The position numbers were made by a program, and so were the translations under genes. This document shows positions 1-7,518 of a stretch of DNA of 17,389 bases, in pieces. Where the stretch lies: assembly GCA_050736615.1 (NCBI GenBank), contig JBOHWL010000217.1, forward strand, positions 1 to 17,389, written 5' to 3'. The DNA comes from JBOHWJ01 sp050736615. GTDB lineage: Bacteria; Desulfobacterota; Binatia; Binatales; Binataceae. The notes under the pieces were generated by a model. That model searched no databases, was not told the DNA's origin, and saw only the letters and a list, made by a program, of their open reading frames with translations. Within the stretch, counting starts at the first letter, position 1, and every line of letters starts with the position of its first letter.

Positions 1-2
1 GC

Positions 3-1121
3 GTCTGGCAGACCGGCAGCGGCACGCAGACCAACATGAACGCCAACGAAGTCATTTCGAACCGCGCAATCGAGTTGGCGGGCGGCGTCAAGGGCTCGAA
101 AAAGCCGGTTCATCCCAACGACCATGTCAATATGTCGCAGTCCTCGAACGATACGTTTCCCACCGCGATGCATATCGCGGCAGCCGAGGGGCTGCATCAC
201 CGGCTGCTGCCGTCGATGCGCGGCTTAATCGAATCACTCGAAAAAAAGCGGACGGAACTTGATGCCGTCGTCAAAATCGGCCGCACGCATCTGATGGACG
301 CGGTGCCGCTCACCCTGGGCCAGGAATTCTCCGGTTACGTGGCGATGCTCGAGCAGGATCTTGAGCGGATCAAGCTGGTCCTGCCCGGCGTGATGGAACT
401 GGCGATTGGCGGCACCGCCGTTGGCACCGGCCTCAACACCCATCCGGAATTCGCCGAGCGATGTGCGGCGAAAATCGCACAAATTACCCATCTTCCGTTC
501 AAGTCAGCGCCCAACAAGTTCGCCGCGCTGGCCGGCCATGATGCGCTCGTGATGGTCAGCGGCGCGCTCAAGACCCTGGCCTGCTCCTTGATGAAAATCG
601 CCAACGACATCCGCTGGATGGGCTCCGGCCCGCGCTGTGGCTTGGGCGAGTTGAGCCTGCCAGAAAACGAACCCGGCTCCTCGATTATGCCGGGCAAGGT
701 CAATCCGACTCAGTCCGAAGCGATGACCATGGTATGTGTGCAGGTGATGGGCAACGATACCGCCATCACGATTGCCGGCTCGCAAGGCAACTTCGAACTC
801 AACGTGTTCAAACCCGTCATCATTCATAACCTGCTGCATTCGATCACGCTGCTCGCCGCCGCCTGTGCGCTATTCGCCAAGTATTGTGTCGACGGAATCG
901 AGCCCAACCGTGAACGGATCGAGCAGTATGTCGCAAGCTCGTTGATGCTGGTGACGGCGCTGAGTCCCCATATTGGCTACGACAACGCCGCCAAGGTCGC
1001 CAAAAAGGCGCATCAGGAAGGCACTACGTTAAAGCAGGCCTGCCTTGCGATGGGCTTGCTCAAGGCGGACGAGTTCGATCGCCTGGTCAAACCCGAAAAG
1101 ATGATTCATCCCGGCGATTGA
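3..1121 (+). CDS. fumC: Class II fumarate hydratase (FumC), 5' end cut off by the window edge
   Basis: Catalyses reversible hydration of fumarate to L-malate in the TCA cycle; the family is a cytosolic, iron-free homotetramer. The reading frame is open from base 3, before any start codon, and opens with the residues VWQTGSGTQTNMNANE, a fumarase substrate-site segment. About 372 residues are visible. Family members are about 460, so roughly 95 N-terminal residues lie upstream. Visible family motifs are HVNMSQSSNDTFPTA, GRTHLMDAVPLTLGQ (the catalytic His loop) and the superfamily signature GSSIMPGKVNP at 675-707, which carries the catalytic serine loop. The C-terminal domain is complete and ends in a TGA stop. 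Argininosuccinate lyase and aspartase share the fold, but the TGSGTQTNMNANE segment and overall similarity favour fumarase. It faces the convergent deacetylase gene and has no evident operon partner here. Confidence 0.96.
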   Translation, partial: VWQTGSGTQTNMNANEVISNRAIELAGGVKGSKKPVHPNDHVNMSQSSNDTFPTAMHIAAAEGLHHRLLPSMRGLIESLEKKRTELDAVVKIGRTHLMDAVPLTLGQEFSGYVAMLEQDLERIKLVLPGVMELAIGGTAVGTGLNTHPEFAERCAAKIAQITHLPFKSAPNKFAALAGHDALVMVSGALKTLACSLMKIANDIRWMGSGPRCGLGELSLPENEPGSSIMPGKVNPTQSEAMTMVCVQVMGNDTAITIAGSQGNFELNVFKPVIIHNLLHSITLLAAACALFAKYCVDGIEPNRERIEQYVASSLMLVTALSPHIGYDNAAKVAKKAHQEGTTLKQACLAMGLLKADEFDRLVKPEKMIHPGD

Positions 1122-1140
1122 CCGGAATCCGGTGCCTTTT
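1121..1140 (+). terminator. Weak candidate terminator after fumC
   Basis: A 5-bp perfect inverted repeat, accgg-aat-ccggt (1121-1133), begins at the last base of the fumC stop codon and is followed by gccTTTTC. The stem is short and the T-run is only four, so termination here is possible but not convincing. It sits between convergent genes. Confidence 0.3.
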
Positions 1141-1190
1141 CAAACTTGCGGCACGTGCGAACTCAGCCAGCGTGCGCCTTTCGTAGTCGG

Positions 1191-2045
1191 TTAGCGGCCG
1201 CGCTCGCTCCTACCCTGTGGGAATTTCGCCTTGTACTCGGAGGCCGCCTCTTCCATCGCCACGAAGATCGCGCCCGCTTCGCGCAGCCGCCGGATCAACC
1301 CATCGAGCATGATCATGCGATGGCCGCGGCCAATTACATGCGGATGAAAAGTATACGTGACGATGCCCCATTCATAATGGTCGCGCATGTAAGCGAAATC
1401 GTTGAACCAGTTGTCCGCAACCAACCCCGCGTTCATCAACCCGGGATACAACGCGCCGCCCAGACGCATATGCTCGAACACGGGAAAATCGTCGAGCGTC
1501 CAACTAATCGGCATCTCGACCAGTGCCGTGTCCACACCGAATATGACGGGCTGTTCGAGCGCGACCACGTCATGATCGCGCGCCTGGTACGGCAGGTAGT
1601 CATGTCCCATCAGGCTGCTGTCATAGATGAAGCCGTGCCGCAACAAAAGTTCAACTGAAAACGGACTCAGGTCCCAGGCCGGCGAACGATAACCGCGCGC
1701 ATAACCGCCGGTCAACCGCTTGATTGTTTCGTTGCCGCGCTCCAGTTCCCGTTCTTCCAGTTCGCGTCCGAGCGTGGCAGGCACGCGATGGGTCCAGCCG
1801 TGATGCGCGATCTCATGTCCGGCTTTGAACACCGCCGCGGCGCAAGCCGGGTAGCTTTCGATAGTATGGCCGGGAATGAACCAGGTGCCGCGAATCGAAT
1901 GGTTGCCTAAAAGCTCGAGCAAGCGCTCGGTTCCCACCATGCCGAAATCGCCCCGCGAGACCATCGTCGGCGTGTTCAGATCAAATGCGGCCGCGATCGA
2001 GGAATTATCCAGATCGAAACTGAGGCAGACAAAATGTTGCGCCAT
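1191..2045 (-). CDS. Polysaccharide deacetylase family (CE4, NodB-like) hydrolase
   Basis: A 284-residue CE4-type metal-dependent amidohydrolase. Visible motifs: SFDLD at residues 9-13, with Asp11 and Asp13 as likely catalytic base and metal ligand; GHEIAHHGWTH at 76-86, with His82 and His86 as likely metal ligands; GYRSPAWDLS at 118-127; and TFHPHVIGR at 232-240, which supplies the late catalytic His. The layout resembles the Helicobacter PgdA/PuuE-like branch rather than the classical NodB chitooligosaccharide deacetylases. That branch includes enzymes acting on small amides as well as glycans. No signal peptide is visible, so a cytoplasmic small-molecule substrate is plausible. I chose ATG 2045 over an upstream in-frame ATG at 2222 because homology starts here, a GGAGGG lies 6 nt upstream, and the longer form would overlap the crotonase gene by 86 bp. 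It is probably cotranscribed with the crotonase 91 bp upstream. Confidence 0.88.
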   Translation of the reverse strand: MAQHFVCLSFDLDNSSIAAAFDLNTPTMVSRGDFGMVGTERLLELLGNHSIRGTWFIPGHTIESYPACAAAVFKAGHEIAHHGWTHRVPATLGRELEERELERGNETIKRLTGGYARGYRSPAWDLSPFSVELLLRHGFIYDSSLMGHDYLPYQARDHDVVALEQPVIFGVDTALVEMPISWTLDDFPVFEHMRLGGALYPGLMNAGLVADNWFNDFAYMRDHYEWGIVTYTFHPHVIGRGHRMIMLDGLIRRLREAGAIFVAMEEAASEYKAKFPQGRSERGR

Positions 2046-2051
2046 CTTGTG

Positions 2052-2057
2052 CCCTCC
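2052..2057 (-). promoter_or_regulatory. Ribosome binding site fixing the deacetylase start
   Basis: GGAGGG on the minus strand, 6 nt before ATG 2045. It decides against the longer in-frame ATG at 2222, whose added 59 residues look like out-of-frame crotonase sequence. Confidence 0.75.
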
Positions 2058-2136
2058 GTCGTGCGCGAGCATCAGTGATATTGCGGCTTTGAGCCTATCA
2101 CCCTCGGCACCACAACGCCGCCGCCATGAAGCGTTC

Positions 2137-2916
2137 CTAATGGCCGCGGAAGTGCGGTCTGCGCTTCTCCGCAAAGGCCCGGACGCCTTCGCGAAAATCC
2201 TCGCTCCCGTAGACCTCGGCAATCAGGTCGTCGCCGGCCACTTGACGCCGGGCTTGTTGCAAACGGCGCAGCGCCCGCTTCGTCGCTCGCAACGTCAGTG
2301 GCGCATGCGCGGCGATTTCAAAACCCACCTGGCGCGCTCGTTCATAAGCCTGGCCGTCGGCGACCGTCTCGTTGAGCAGACCCAACTCCCGCGCCGTCGC
2401 GGCCGTGATCAGTTGAGCGCGATACAGCAATTCAAGCGTGCGGGCCGGGCCGACGAGATCGAGCAGCCGCGCGTAATTCGCCGTCGAAAGGCAATTGCCC
2501 ACCGTGCGCGCGATCGGCACCCCGATTTTGCTGTTGACGCTTCCATAGCGTAGGTCGCAAACCAAAGCCAAAGCCGCGCCACCGCCTACCGCGTAGCCCT
2601 CGATCGCGGCTATAGTTGGTGTCGAAGGCCCCTCGAGCGCGCCCACCGCGCGTTCCAGGCGGCGTTCATAGGCCAGCCCGTCGTTCGCGTTCCGCACTTC
2701 TTCGAACTGCGCGATATCCGTGCCGGAGGCAAAGGCTCGGTCGCCGGCTCCCCTGACAATCAGCACGCGGACTTCCTCATCATGCTCGAGTTCGCCGCAT
2801 ACGCGCACGATCGCGTCGTACATCGCCCACGTGAGCGCGTTATGAAAGCGCGGACGATTAAGGGTTAGCACCGCGAGTGGCGGTTCGCGCGTGAAAATCG
2901 TCTCAGGCTCGGACAT
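2137..2916 (-). CDS. Crotonase-fold (enoyl-CoA hydratase/isomerase family) protein lacking both canonical catalytic Glu
   Basis: A 259-residue, full-length crotonase-superfamily acyl-CoA enzyme. The oxyanion-hole segments are intact: FASGTDIAQF at residues 62-71 and EGYAVGGGAALALVCD at 106-121. The C-terminal FREGVRAFAEKRRPHF is also typical. In a by-eye alignment with rat mitochondrial enoyl-CoA hydratase, the two catalytic glutamates (Glu144 in GGGCE, Glu164 in FGQPE) fall on Ala115 and Ile135, in the run SKIGVPIARTVGNCLS. Simple enoyl-CoA hydration is therefore unlikely by the standard mechanism. From memory, other proteins labelled enoyl-CoA hydratase share this GVPIART-GNCLS signature. 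The CoA-thioester fold is secure; the reaction is not. It precedes the deacetylase on the same strand and is divergent from the CMD-like gene. Its ribosome site is weak (GGGGTG about 5 nt upstream of the ATG). Confidence 0.9.
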   Translation of the reverse strand: MSEPETIFTREPPLAVLTLNRPRFHNALTWAMYDAIVRVCGELEHDEEVRVLIVRGAGDRAFASGTDIAQFEEVRNANDGLAYERRLERAVGALEGPSTPTIAAIEGYAVGGGAALALVCDLRYGSVNSKIGVPIARTVGNCLSTANYARLLDLVGPARTLELLYRAQLITAATARELGLLNETVADGQAYERARQVGFEIAAHAPLTLRATKRALRRLQQARRQVAGDDLIAEVYGSEDFREGVRAFAEKRRPHFRGH

Positions 2917-3009
2917 CCAGGCACCCCGCTCGAGGTCGATTAGGATTATGCTGCCGTCATGTGAAAACGAAAACCGCCGTGATTAAACCTCTAACAGGAG
3001 CGAAATTAT
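2917..3009. promoter_or_regulatory. Divergent intergenic control region
   Basis: A 93-bp AT-richer gap between the divergent crotonase and CMD-like genes, so promoters for both should lie here. On the minus strand a CATAAT hexamer (2950 to 2945) could serve as a -10 for the crotonase gene, but no good -35 pairs with it. On the plus strand AGGAG at 2996-3000 is the ribosome site for the gene at 3010. No clear operator palindrome was seen. Confidence 0.35.
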
Positions 3010-3558
3010 ATGGCACGCCTACCGTATCTGGATAAAGCCGATCTGGCGCCGGAAAATCAGGACCTGCTCGCGCGCAATATAAATCTGATCCGAGCGCTGG
3101 CTAACAGTCCTAACGCGGCGCGCAGCTTCGGCGCACTCGGCAATTTCATCCGCTTCAAAAGCCGCCTCGATCCGCGTCTGCGGGAGCTGGCGATTTTGCA
3201 GGTCGGCTATCTCACGCGCTCGCTCTACGAGTATTCCCATCATGTGAAGATCGGCCGGGAATTTGGCCTCTCCGACGACGACCTGCGCGCGATCGCGGAG
3301 GAAACCGCCGGCCGCGCGACCACGCTCGACCCGCTGGCCAGGGCGGTCCTGCGCGCGGCACGCGAAATGACCACTGAGCTTGCCGTTTCCGACCAGACCT
3401 TCAACGAATTGCGTAGGGAGCTTGATCATGAACGGCTGGTCGATCTGTTCATGGCGATCGCGGTGTACAACGGTGTAGTGCGCTTGCTGGCCGCGCTGCA
3501 AATCGACGTCGAAGACGACTATCTGCGTTATCTGGATGAATTTCCGTTGCCGGAATAA
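3010..3558 (+). CDS. Carboxymuconolactone decarboxylase (CMD/AhpD-like) family protein without cysteines
   Basis: A 182-residue all-helical protein of the AhpD/CMD superfamily, recognised by the core helix RLRELAILQVGYLTRSLYEYSHHVKIG (split: RLRELAILQVG at 57-67, then YLTRSLYEYSHH at 67-78). In peroxidase members of the family this segment carries a CxxC redox pair. Here those places hold Ser71 and neighbours, and the whole protein has no cysteine, so alkylhydroperoxidase activity is excluded. The spaced Glu59, Glu74 and His78 of the family core remain. Many members of this Cys-less subgroup sit beside catabolic CoA or flavin genes and have no assigned reaction. An AGGAG lies 9 nt before the ATG. 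It is monocistronic and divergent from the crotonase. Confidence 0.85.
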   Translation: MARLPYLDKADLAPENQDLLARNINLIRALANSPNAARSFGALGNFIRFKSRLDPRLRELAILQVGYLTRSLYEYSHHVKIGREFGLSDDDLRAIAEETAGRATTLDPLARAVLRAAREMTTELAVSDQTFNELRRELDHERLVDLFMAIAVYNGVVRLLAALQIDVEDDYLRYLDEFPLPE

Positions 3559-3640
3559 GTCAGAAACCGGCGTCGGGCCGCATTACCGCCAGCGTCCATT
3601 GCCACGCGGCCCCAGCGCCCTTGTGCCGCAGTTTTAAGTT

Positions 3641-3674
3641 GAAGCGGCGGGCGTCACGCGACACCCGCCGCTTC
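3641..3674. terminator. Strong hairpin between convergent genes
   Basis: A 34-nt hairpin with an arm of 15, one C-A mismatch and a 4-nt loop (left arm gaagcggcgggcgtc, right arm gacacccgccgcttc). It lies between the plus-strand CMD gene ending at 3558 and the minus-strand flavoprotein gene ending at 3706. The position suits a bidirectional transcription end, but neither side has a proper T-run, so classical intrinsic termination is not certain. It could instead be a 3'-end stabiliser. Confidence 0.55.
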
Positions 3675-3705
3675 ATTATGCGACCACGATGCGAAAACGC
3701 TCAGC

Positions 3706-5061
3706 TCAGGCGCGCAACGCCTCGAGCGCGACCAACGCGTCGCGCGTGGTGCCCGCAGTATATGGACGCGAACCGGGTTTGCGTTCGTATGGATCGACGA
3801 TGCCCAGTTCCTTGCTGATCTCGCGCACGGCAGGTAGCACCTCTTGCCCGAGCAGGCGGATGCTGGTCATGCGATCCTCGAAGCTCACCTGACCCTGGCT
3901 CTGGAACACGCCGAGCACGCCCGGCCGCAACACTTCGAGGATTTTGCGCAGCTTCGGAATCACGGTTTTCGGCGTGCCGGCAATAATCTGTAAACCATCG
4001 ACGGCTTTAGGATAGGATTTGTAGATGGCGGCGCGCGCCTCGTCGAGCGAAATTTCGCCGCGGGCCAGGCGTGACCTTGTGCTTTCGTGTTTCGGCGCGT
4101 CCGAAGCTTTTTGCAATTGCTCCGCGCTGACGCCGAGGAAGCCCCCCGAACCAGCCGTCATCGTGCGCGCCAGCCGGCGCGTCGCTTCCTTGGAATTATA
4201 ACCCGGCGGCAGCGTATGCTCGGGACGCGCGAAAGCCGCCTGCCCGCCGCCGTATAGATGCGCCTTGCCCAGCTCCTCGGCCTTCTCTTCGCTCTCCGCA
4301 ACGACCACGTGCTGCAGATAGCCGAAATTCTCCGAACCCGCGTGATAACCCTGCTTGGCGGCGGTATCACCGTAAATGTTCCAAAGCTCCGCCGTGGCCG
4401 GCAACGCGGTGCCAAGCCCAAGGTACGGGTAGCGATGCTCGGCGCACCAGACCACGGTTTCGGGACTGAGCACGCCCGGGATCCACATCGGCGGATGCGG
4501 CTGTTGATACGGCCGCACCCACGGATTGACGAAGCGATAATTGAAGTGCTTGCCCTCCCATCGAAACGGACCGGGCCGTGTCCAGGCCGCAATCACGAGG
4601 TCGTGCGCCTCGTTGAAGTACTCGCGGTTGTAAGCGGGATTGGCATTGTTGAAAATTTGTTCGCTGCCCGCCCCGCGCACCCATCCGGGCACCAGCCGTC
4701 CGCGCGAAATACAATCGATTTCGGCCAGCTCTTCCGCAATACGCAACGGATTTTTGAACGTCGGCAGCGGATTGCCGAGCAGGACGATTTTAACTTTCTT
4801 GGTGATACGCGCGAGGATCGAAGCCTCGACATTCATCACCGCGCCCATGCAGAACGGGGTGCCGTGATGCTCGTTGAGCATGATCGCGTCGAAACCGACG
4901 TCCTCGGCATAGACCATCTCGTCGAGATATTCGTTGTAGAGTTGCGCGCCGCGTTGCGCGTCGAAAAATTTATTCGAAACGCCGAAATAGCCGCGATTTT
5001 TGATCAGCTCATCTTCGGGCACGTCGCGATACGGCCGCTCCGTAAAATACATCAGGATCAT
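3706..5061 (-). CDS. LLM-class (luciferase-like) flavin-dependent oxidoreductase, paralog 1
   Basis: A 451-residue protein of the bacterial luciferase-like TIM-barrel family, which uses reduced FMN or F420 for oxygenation or oxidoreduction. The barrel is recognised by GFDAIMLNEHHGTPF (residues 56-70, EHH at 64-66), by AEIDCISRGRLVPGWVRGAG, and by HPPMWIPGVLSPETV. Most family members have 320-380 residues. The excess here is a helical insertion after about residue 286 (SKEATRRLAR onward, with an LARGEISLDEARAAIYKSY segment) and a C-terminal tail. It starts at an ATG 8 nt after GGAG and lies 21 bp behind its close paralog (5083-6471), probably in the same transcript. The cofactor and substrate cannot be read from sequence. 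The paired genes recall the LuxA/LuxB heterodimer, but that is inference. Confidence 0.92.
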   Translation of the reverse strand: MILMYFTERPYRDVPEDELIKNRGYFGVSNKFFDAQRGAQLYNEYLDEMVYAEDVGFDAIMLNEHHGTPFCMGAVMNVEASILARITKKVKIVLLGNPLPTFKNPLRIAEELAEIDCISRGRLVPGWVRGAGSEQIFNNANPAYNREYFNEAHDLVIAAWTRPGPFRWEGKHFNYRFVNPWVRPYQQPHPPMWIPGVLSPETVVWCAEHRYPYLGLGTALPATAELWNIYGDTAAKQGYHAGSENFGYLQHVVVAESEEKAEELGKAHLYGGGQAAFARPEHTLPPGYNSKEATRRLARTMTAGSGGFLGVSAEQLQKASDAPKHESTRSRLARGEISLDEARAAIYKSYPKAVDGLQIIAGTPKTVIPKLRKILEVLRPGVLGVFQSQGQVSFEDRMTSIRLLGQEVLPAVREISKELGIVDPYERKPGSRPYTAGTTRDALVALEALRA

Positions 5062-5082
5062 GCGATTTTCTCCGTGACACCC

Positions 5083-6471
5083 CTACACGCGCACCGAATC
5101 GTCACGCGAGGGCACGCGCTTGAGCGCGTCAAGATCGACCAGTTGATTGCGCTGCGTGCCCGCCGTGTAGGAACGTGAGCCGGGCGCGCGCTCGAACGGA
5201 TCGACAATGCCGAGATCCTTGGCAAACTCGCGCATCGCCGGCAGCACCTCCTCGCCCATCAGGCGGATACTGGCGCGGCGCTGTTCGCCATTGAGCGGCC
5301 CCTGCGCCTGGAACATGCCGAAGATCCCCGGGCGCAACACTTCCATGATCATGCGCAGCTTCGGAAGCACGCTCTTCGGCGTGCCGATGATAAGCTGCAG
5401 ACCCGCCTGCGCCTTGCCATAATTGGCGTAGATCTTCTTCTTCGCCTCTTCAACACTGACCTCACCGCGGGCCAGGCGCTGGCGCATGTCGCTATGGTGC
5501 TTTCCGTCTTTTTTGCCCGACATCTCCTCGAGCTTCTCCGAGGTCACGCCGAGAAAACCATAATCGCTGGCCGAGCGCGCCAGCCGGCGGGTCGCTTCTT
5601 TCGAGTTGTATCCCGGCGGGAAGGTCCATTCAGGGCGTGAGAAGTTGGCGGCGCCGCCGCCAAACATCGCGGCCTTGCCCAGCTCCTGCGCTTTTTCCTC
5701 GGTCTCGGCCACGAAGATCTGCTGCAGATAGCCGAAATTTTCGGAGCCGGCGTTATAGCCTTCCTGGGCGGCAGTCTCGCCGTAAAGATTCCATAATTCG
5801 ACCGTCGCCGGCAGCGCGGTGCCCAATCCCACATAAGGATAGCGATGCTTGGCGCAAAAGATGACGGTCTCGGGGCTCAACACGCCGGGAATCCAGATCG
5901 GCGGATGCGGTTTCTGGTAGGGCTGCACCCACGGATTGACGAAGCGGTAGTTGAAATACTTGCCTTCGAAACGAAACGGGCCCTGACGCGTCCACGCCGC
6001 GATCACGAGGTCGTGCGCCTCATTAAAATACTCGCGGTTATAAGCGGGATTGGCATTGTTGAAAATCTGCTCGCTGCCCGCCCCGCGCACCCATCCGGGC
6101 ACCAGCCGTCCGTGCGAAATACAATCGATCTCGGCCAGCTCCTCGGCCAGGCGCAGCGGATTTTTAACCACCGGCAAGGGATTGCCGAGCAGCACGATGC
6201 GCGCCTTTTTGGTAATCCGCGCCAGGATGGCCGCCTCGACGTTCATCACCGCGCCCATGCAGAACGGCGTGCCGTGATGCTCGTTGAGCATGATCGCGTC
6301 GAAGCCAACCTCTTCCGAATAGACCGCCTCGTCGAGATATTCGTTGTACATCCGCGCCCCATATTCGGGGTCGAAAAACGAATTAGGCACGCCGAAGAAA
6401 CTGCGGTTCTTGATGACCTCGTCCTCGGGCACGTCGCGATAAGGACGTTCGGTGAAATACATTATATGCAT
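5083..6471 (-). CDS. LLM-class (luciferase-like) flavin-dependent oxidoreductase, paralog 2
   Basis: A 462-residue close paralog of the adjacent gene, colinear with it over the N-terminal 300 residues and sharing the same motifs: EHH at 64-66, GRLVPGWVRGAGSEQIFNN from residue 121, and HPPIWIPGVLSPET at 189-202. It differs mainly in the variable region at about 300-330 (SASDYGFLGV, MSGKKDGKHHSD) and in a slightly longer C-terminus. AAGGAG lies 8 nt before ATG 6471; a second in-frame ATG three codons later is possible. The gap from the hydrolase stop is 35 bp, consistent with one operon: hydrolase, then paralog 2, then paralog 1. Parts of the two paralogs are almost identical at the DNA level while others have drifted, which suggests gene conversion. 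The role is probably flavin-dependent oxidation of an organic substrate; the exact reaction is unknown. Confidence 0.92.
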   Translation of the reverse strand: MHIMYFTERPYRDVPEDEVIKNRSFFGVPNSFFDPEYGARMYNEYLDEAVYSEEVGFDAIMLNEHHGTPFCMGAVMNVEAAILARITKKARIVLLGNPLPVVKNPLRLAEELAEIDCISHGRLVPGWVRGAGSEQIFNNANPAYNREYFNEAHDLVIAAWTRQGPFRFEGKYFNYRFVNPWVQPYQKPHPPIWIPGVLSPETVIFCAKHRYPYVGLGTALPATVELWNLYGETAAQEGYNAGSENFGYLQQIFVAETEEKAQELGKAAMFGGGAANFSRPEWTFPPGYNSKEATRRLARSASDYGFLGVTSEKLEEMSGKKDGKHHSDMRQRLARGEVSVEEAKKKIYANYGKAQAGLQLIIGTPKSVLPKLRMIMEVLRPGIFGMFQAQGPLNGEQRRASIRLMGEEVLPAMREFAKDLGIVDPFERAPGSRSYTAGTQRNQLVDLDALKRVPSRDDSVRV

Positions 6472-6506
6472 GGCTTGCTCTCCTTCAGCTCACGCTATGA
6501 CGATGG

Positions 6507-7295
6507 TCAGGCTAGGAATTCGCGCACGAGCTTGATGAACTCGGCCGACCTTTCGATCTCCGGGCGATGGCCGCAATCGTTATACAAGGTGACCTTGGCC
6601 TCGGTGTTCTTGAGCGCCTTGCGATACGCCTCGGCGCAACTGACCGGCACAATCGCGTCGTCCTTGCCCCAGATGATTTGCACCGGTAGCCCTTTGACAC
6701 CCTCGAGAAAATGCGGCAGTGCGGGATTGTGCAGGATCGGCTCCCACGCCAGCCGCGCGTTTTCGGTGCGCGCTTCCTCAAAGGCTTCGAATTGTTCGGG
6801 CGTACGCTCGCCGCCGTAGAGCTTGTTGAATTCAGGCGTCTCAGGGTCATGCACGCTGGCGGTGAGTTCGGTGCGGGCCGTGACCGCGAAAATATCCATG
6901 ATCTCGCCTTGCGACGGATGGATGCCCATCGGCGCCACCAGCACCATCTTACGAAATTGCGCGCAGTTGGCCGCCGCCATTTCGGCCGCGATCCATCCGC
7001 CGGTGGAAAAACCGATCACGTCGAGCGGCGCCAGATTCAAATCGCGCAACACCCAACTGTAGAACTGGCCCAGGTCATGGATATTGCGGATCCATTCAAG
7101 TTTGGGCGATTTGCCCAAGCCCGGCTGAATCGGCACCAGTACCGTATGTTCCTTGGCCAAGGCCGTGTGCCAGTTGAGCCATCCGGGATGACCCAGCTCC
7201 TCGTGCAGGACGAGCAGCGGCTTGCCTTGCCCGCCCTTGATGATTGCGAGGTCAGTCCCCGCGACGTGGGTGATTTCCTCTCGCCATTCTGCCAT
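6507..7295 (-). CDS. Alpha/beta hydrolase fold protein
   Basis: A 262-residue single-domain alpha/beta hydrolase. The nucleophile elbow is GFSTGG with Ser97. The acid is Asp212 or Asp213 in WGKDDAIVP, and the base is His243 in CGHRPEIER. An N-terminal HEELGHPGW segment occupies the oxyanion-loop position usually filled by HG. No signal peptide is present, so it is cytoplasmic. Its place as first gene of the unit with two luciferase-like flavoproteins suggests it hydrolyses the ester, lactone or C-C bond product of the oxygenases, or prepares their substrate; this is context only. GAGG lies just 3 nt before the ATG, an unusually short spacing. The fold is certain; the substrate is not. Confidence 0.9.
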   Translation of the reverse strand: MAEWREEITHVAGTDLAIIKGGQGKPLLVLHEELGHPGWLNWHTALAKEHTVLVPIQPGLGKSPKLEWIRNIHDLGQFYSWVLRDLNLAPLDVIGFSTGGWIAAEMAAANCAQFRKMVLVAPMGIHPSQGEIMDIFAVTARTELTASVHDPETPEFNKLYGGERTPEQFEAFEEARTENARLAWEPILHNPALPHFLEGVKGLPVQIIWGKDDAIVPVSCAEAYRKALKNTEAKVTLYNDCGHRPEIERSAEFIKLVREFLA

Positions 7296-7518
7296 TTGCC
7301 TCTATGGTCCTCCGTATTGGGTCCGGCGGTAGGCGCTACGCGGTCGCATCCGCCCGGACTGAATTGGGGTACTATTTTTCGTCATTCAAAGAGTTTGCGA
7401 GTTTCTATTCCGAACGGGGTCCGCCATCAGCGAAGCCGGAGCCGAAGCGATTGAACGAGTCTCGAGGCGCATACCGAATCAGTGGGGAAACTCGTAAGAA
7501 TAATATGAAAGACAAGAG

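Noticed and set aside
2046..2222. Upstream in-frame extension of the deacetylase to ATG 2222 (59 extra residues)
   Set aside because: It overlaps the crotonase gene, looks like low-complexity Arg-rich out-of-frame sequence, and a strong GGAGGG sits in front of ATG 2045.
3559..3705. Mobile-element terminal repeat
   Set aside because: The inverted repeat is one compact hairpin between convergent genes, with no transposase or target duplication.
4258..5178. 306-residue plus-strand open frame
   Set aside because: It lies antisense to the flavoprotein genes, has no recognisable motif and mirrors their codon pattern; a GC-driven shadow.
5845..6819. 324-residue plus-strand open frame
   Set aside because: Antisense to paralog 2 and the hydrolase; its near-repeat of the 4258-5178 frame follows from the paralogy of the sense genes.
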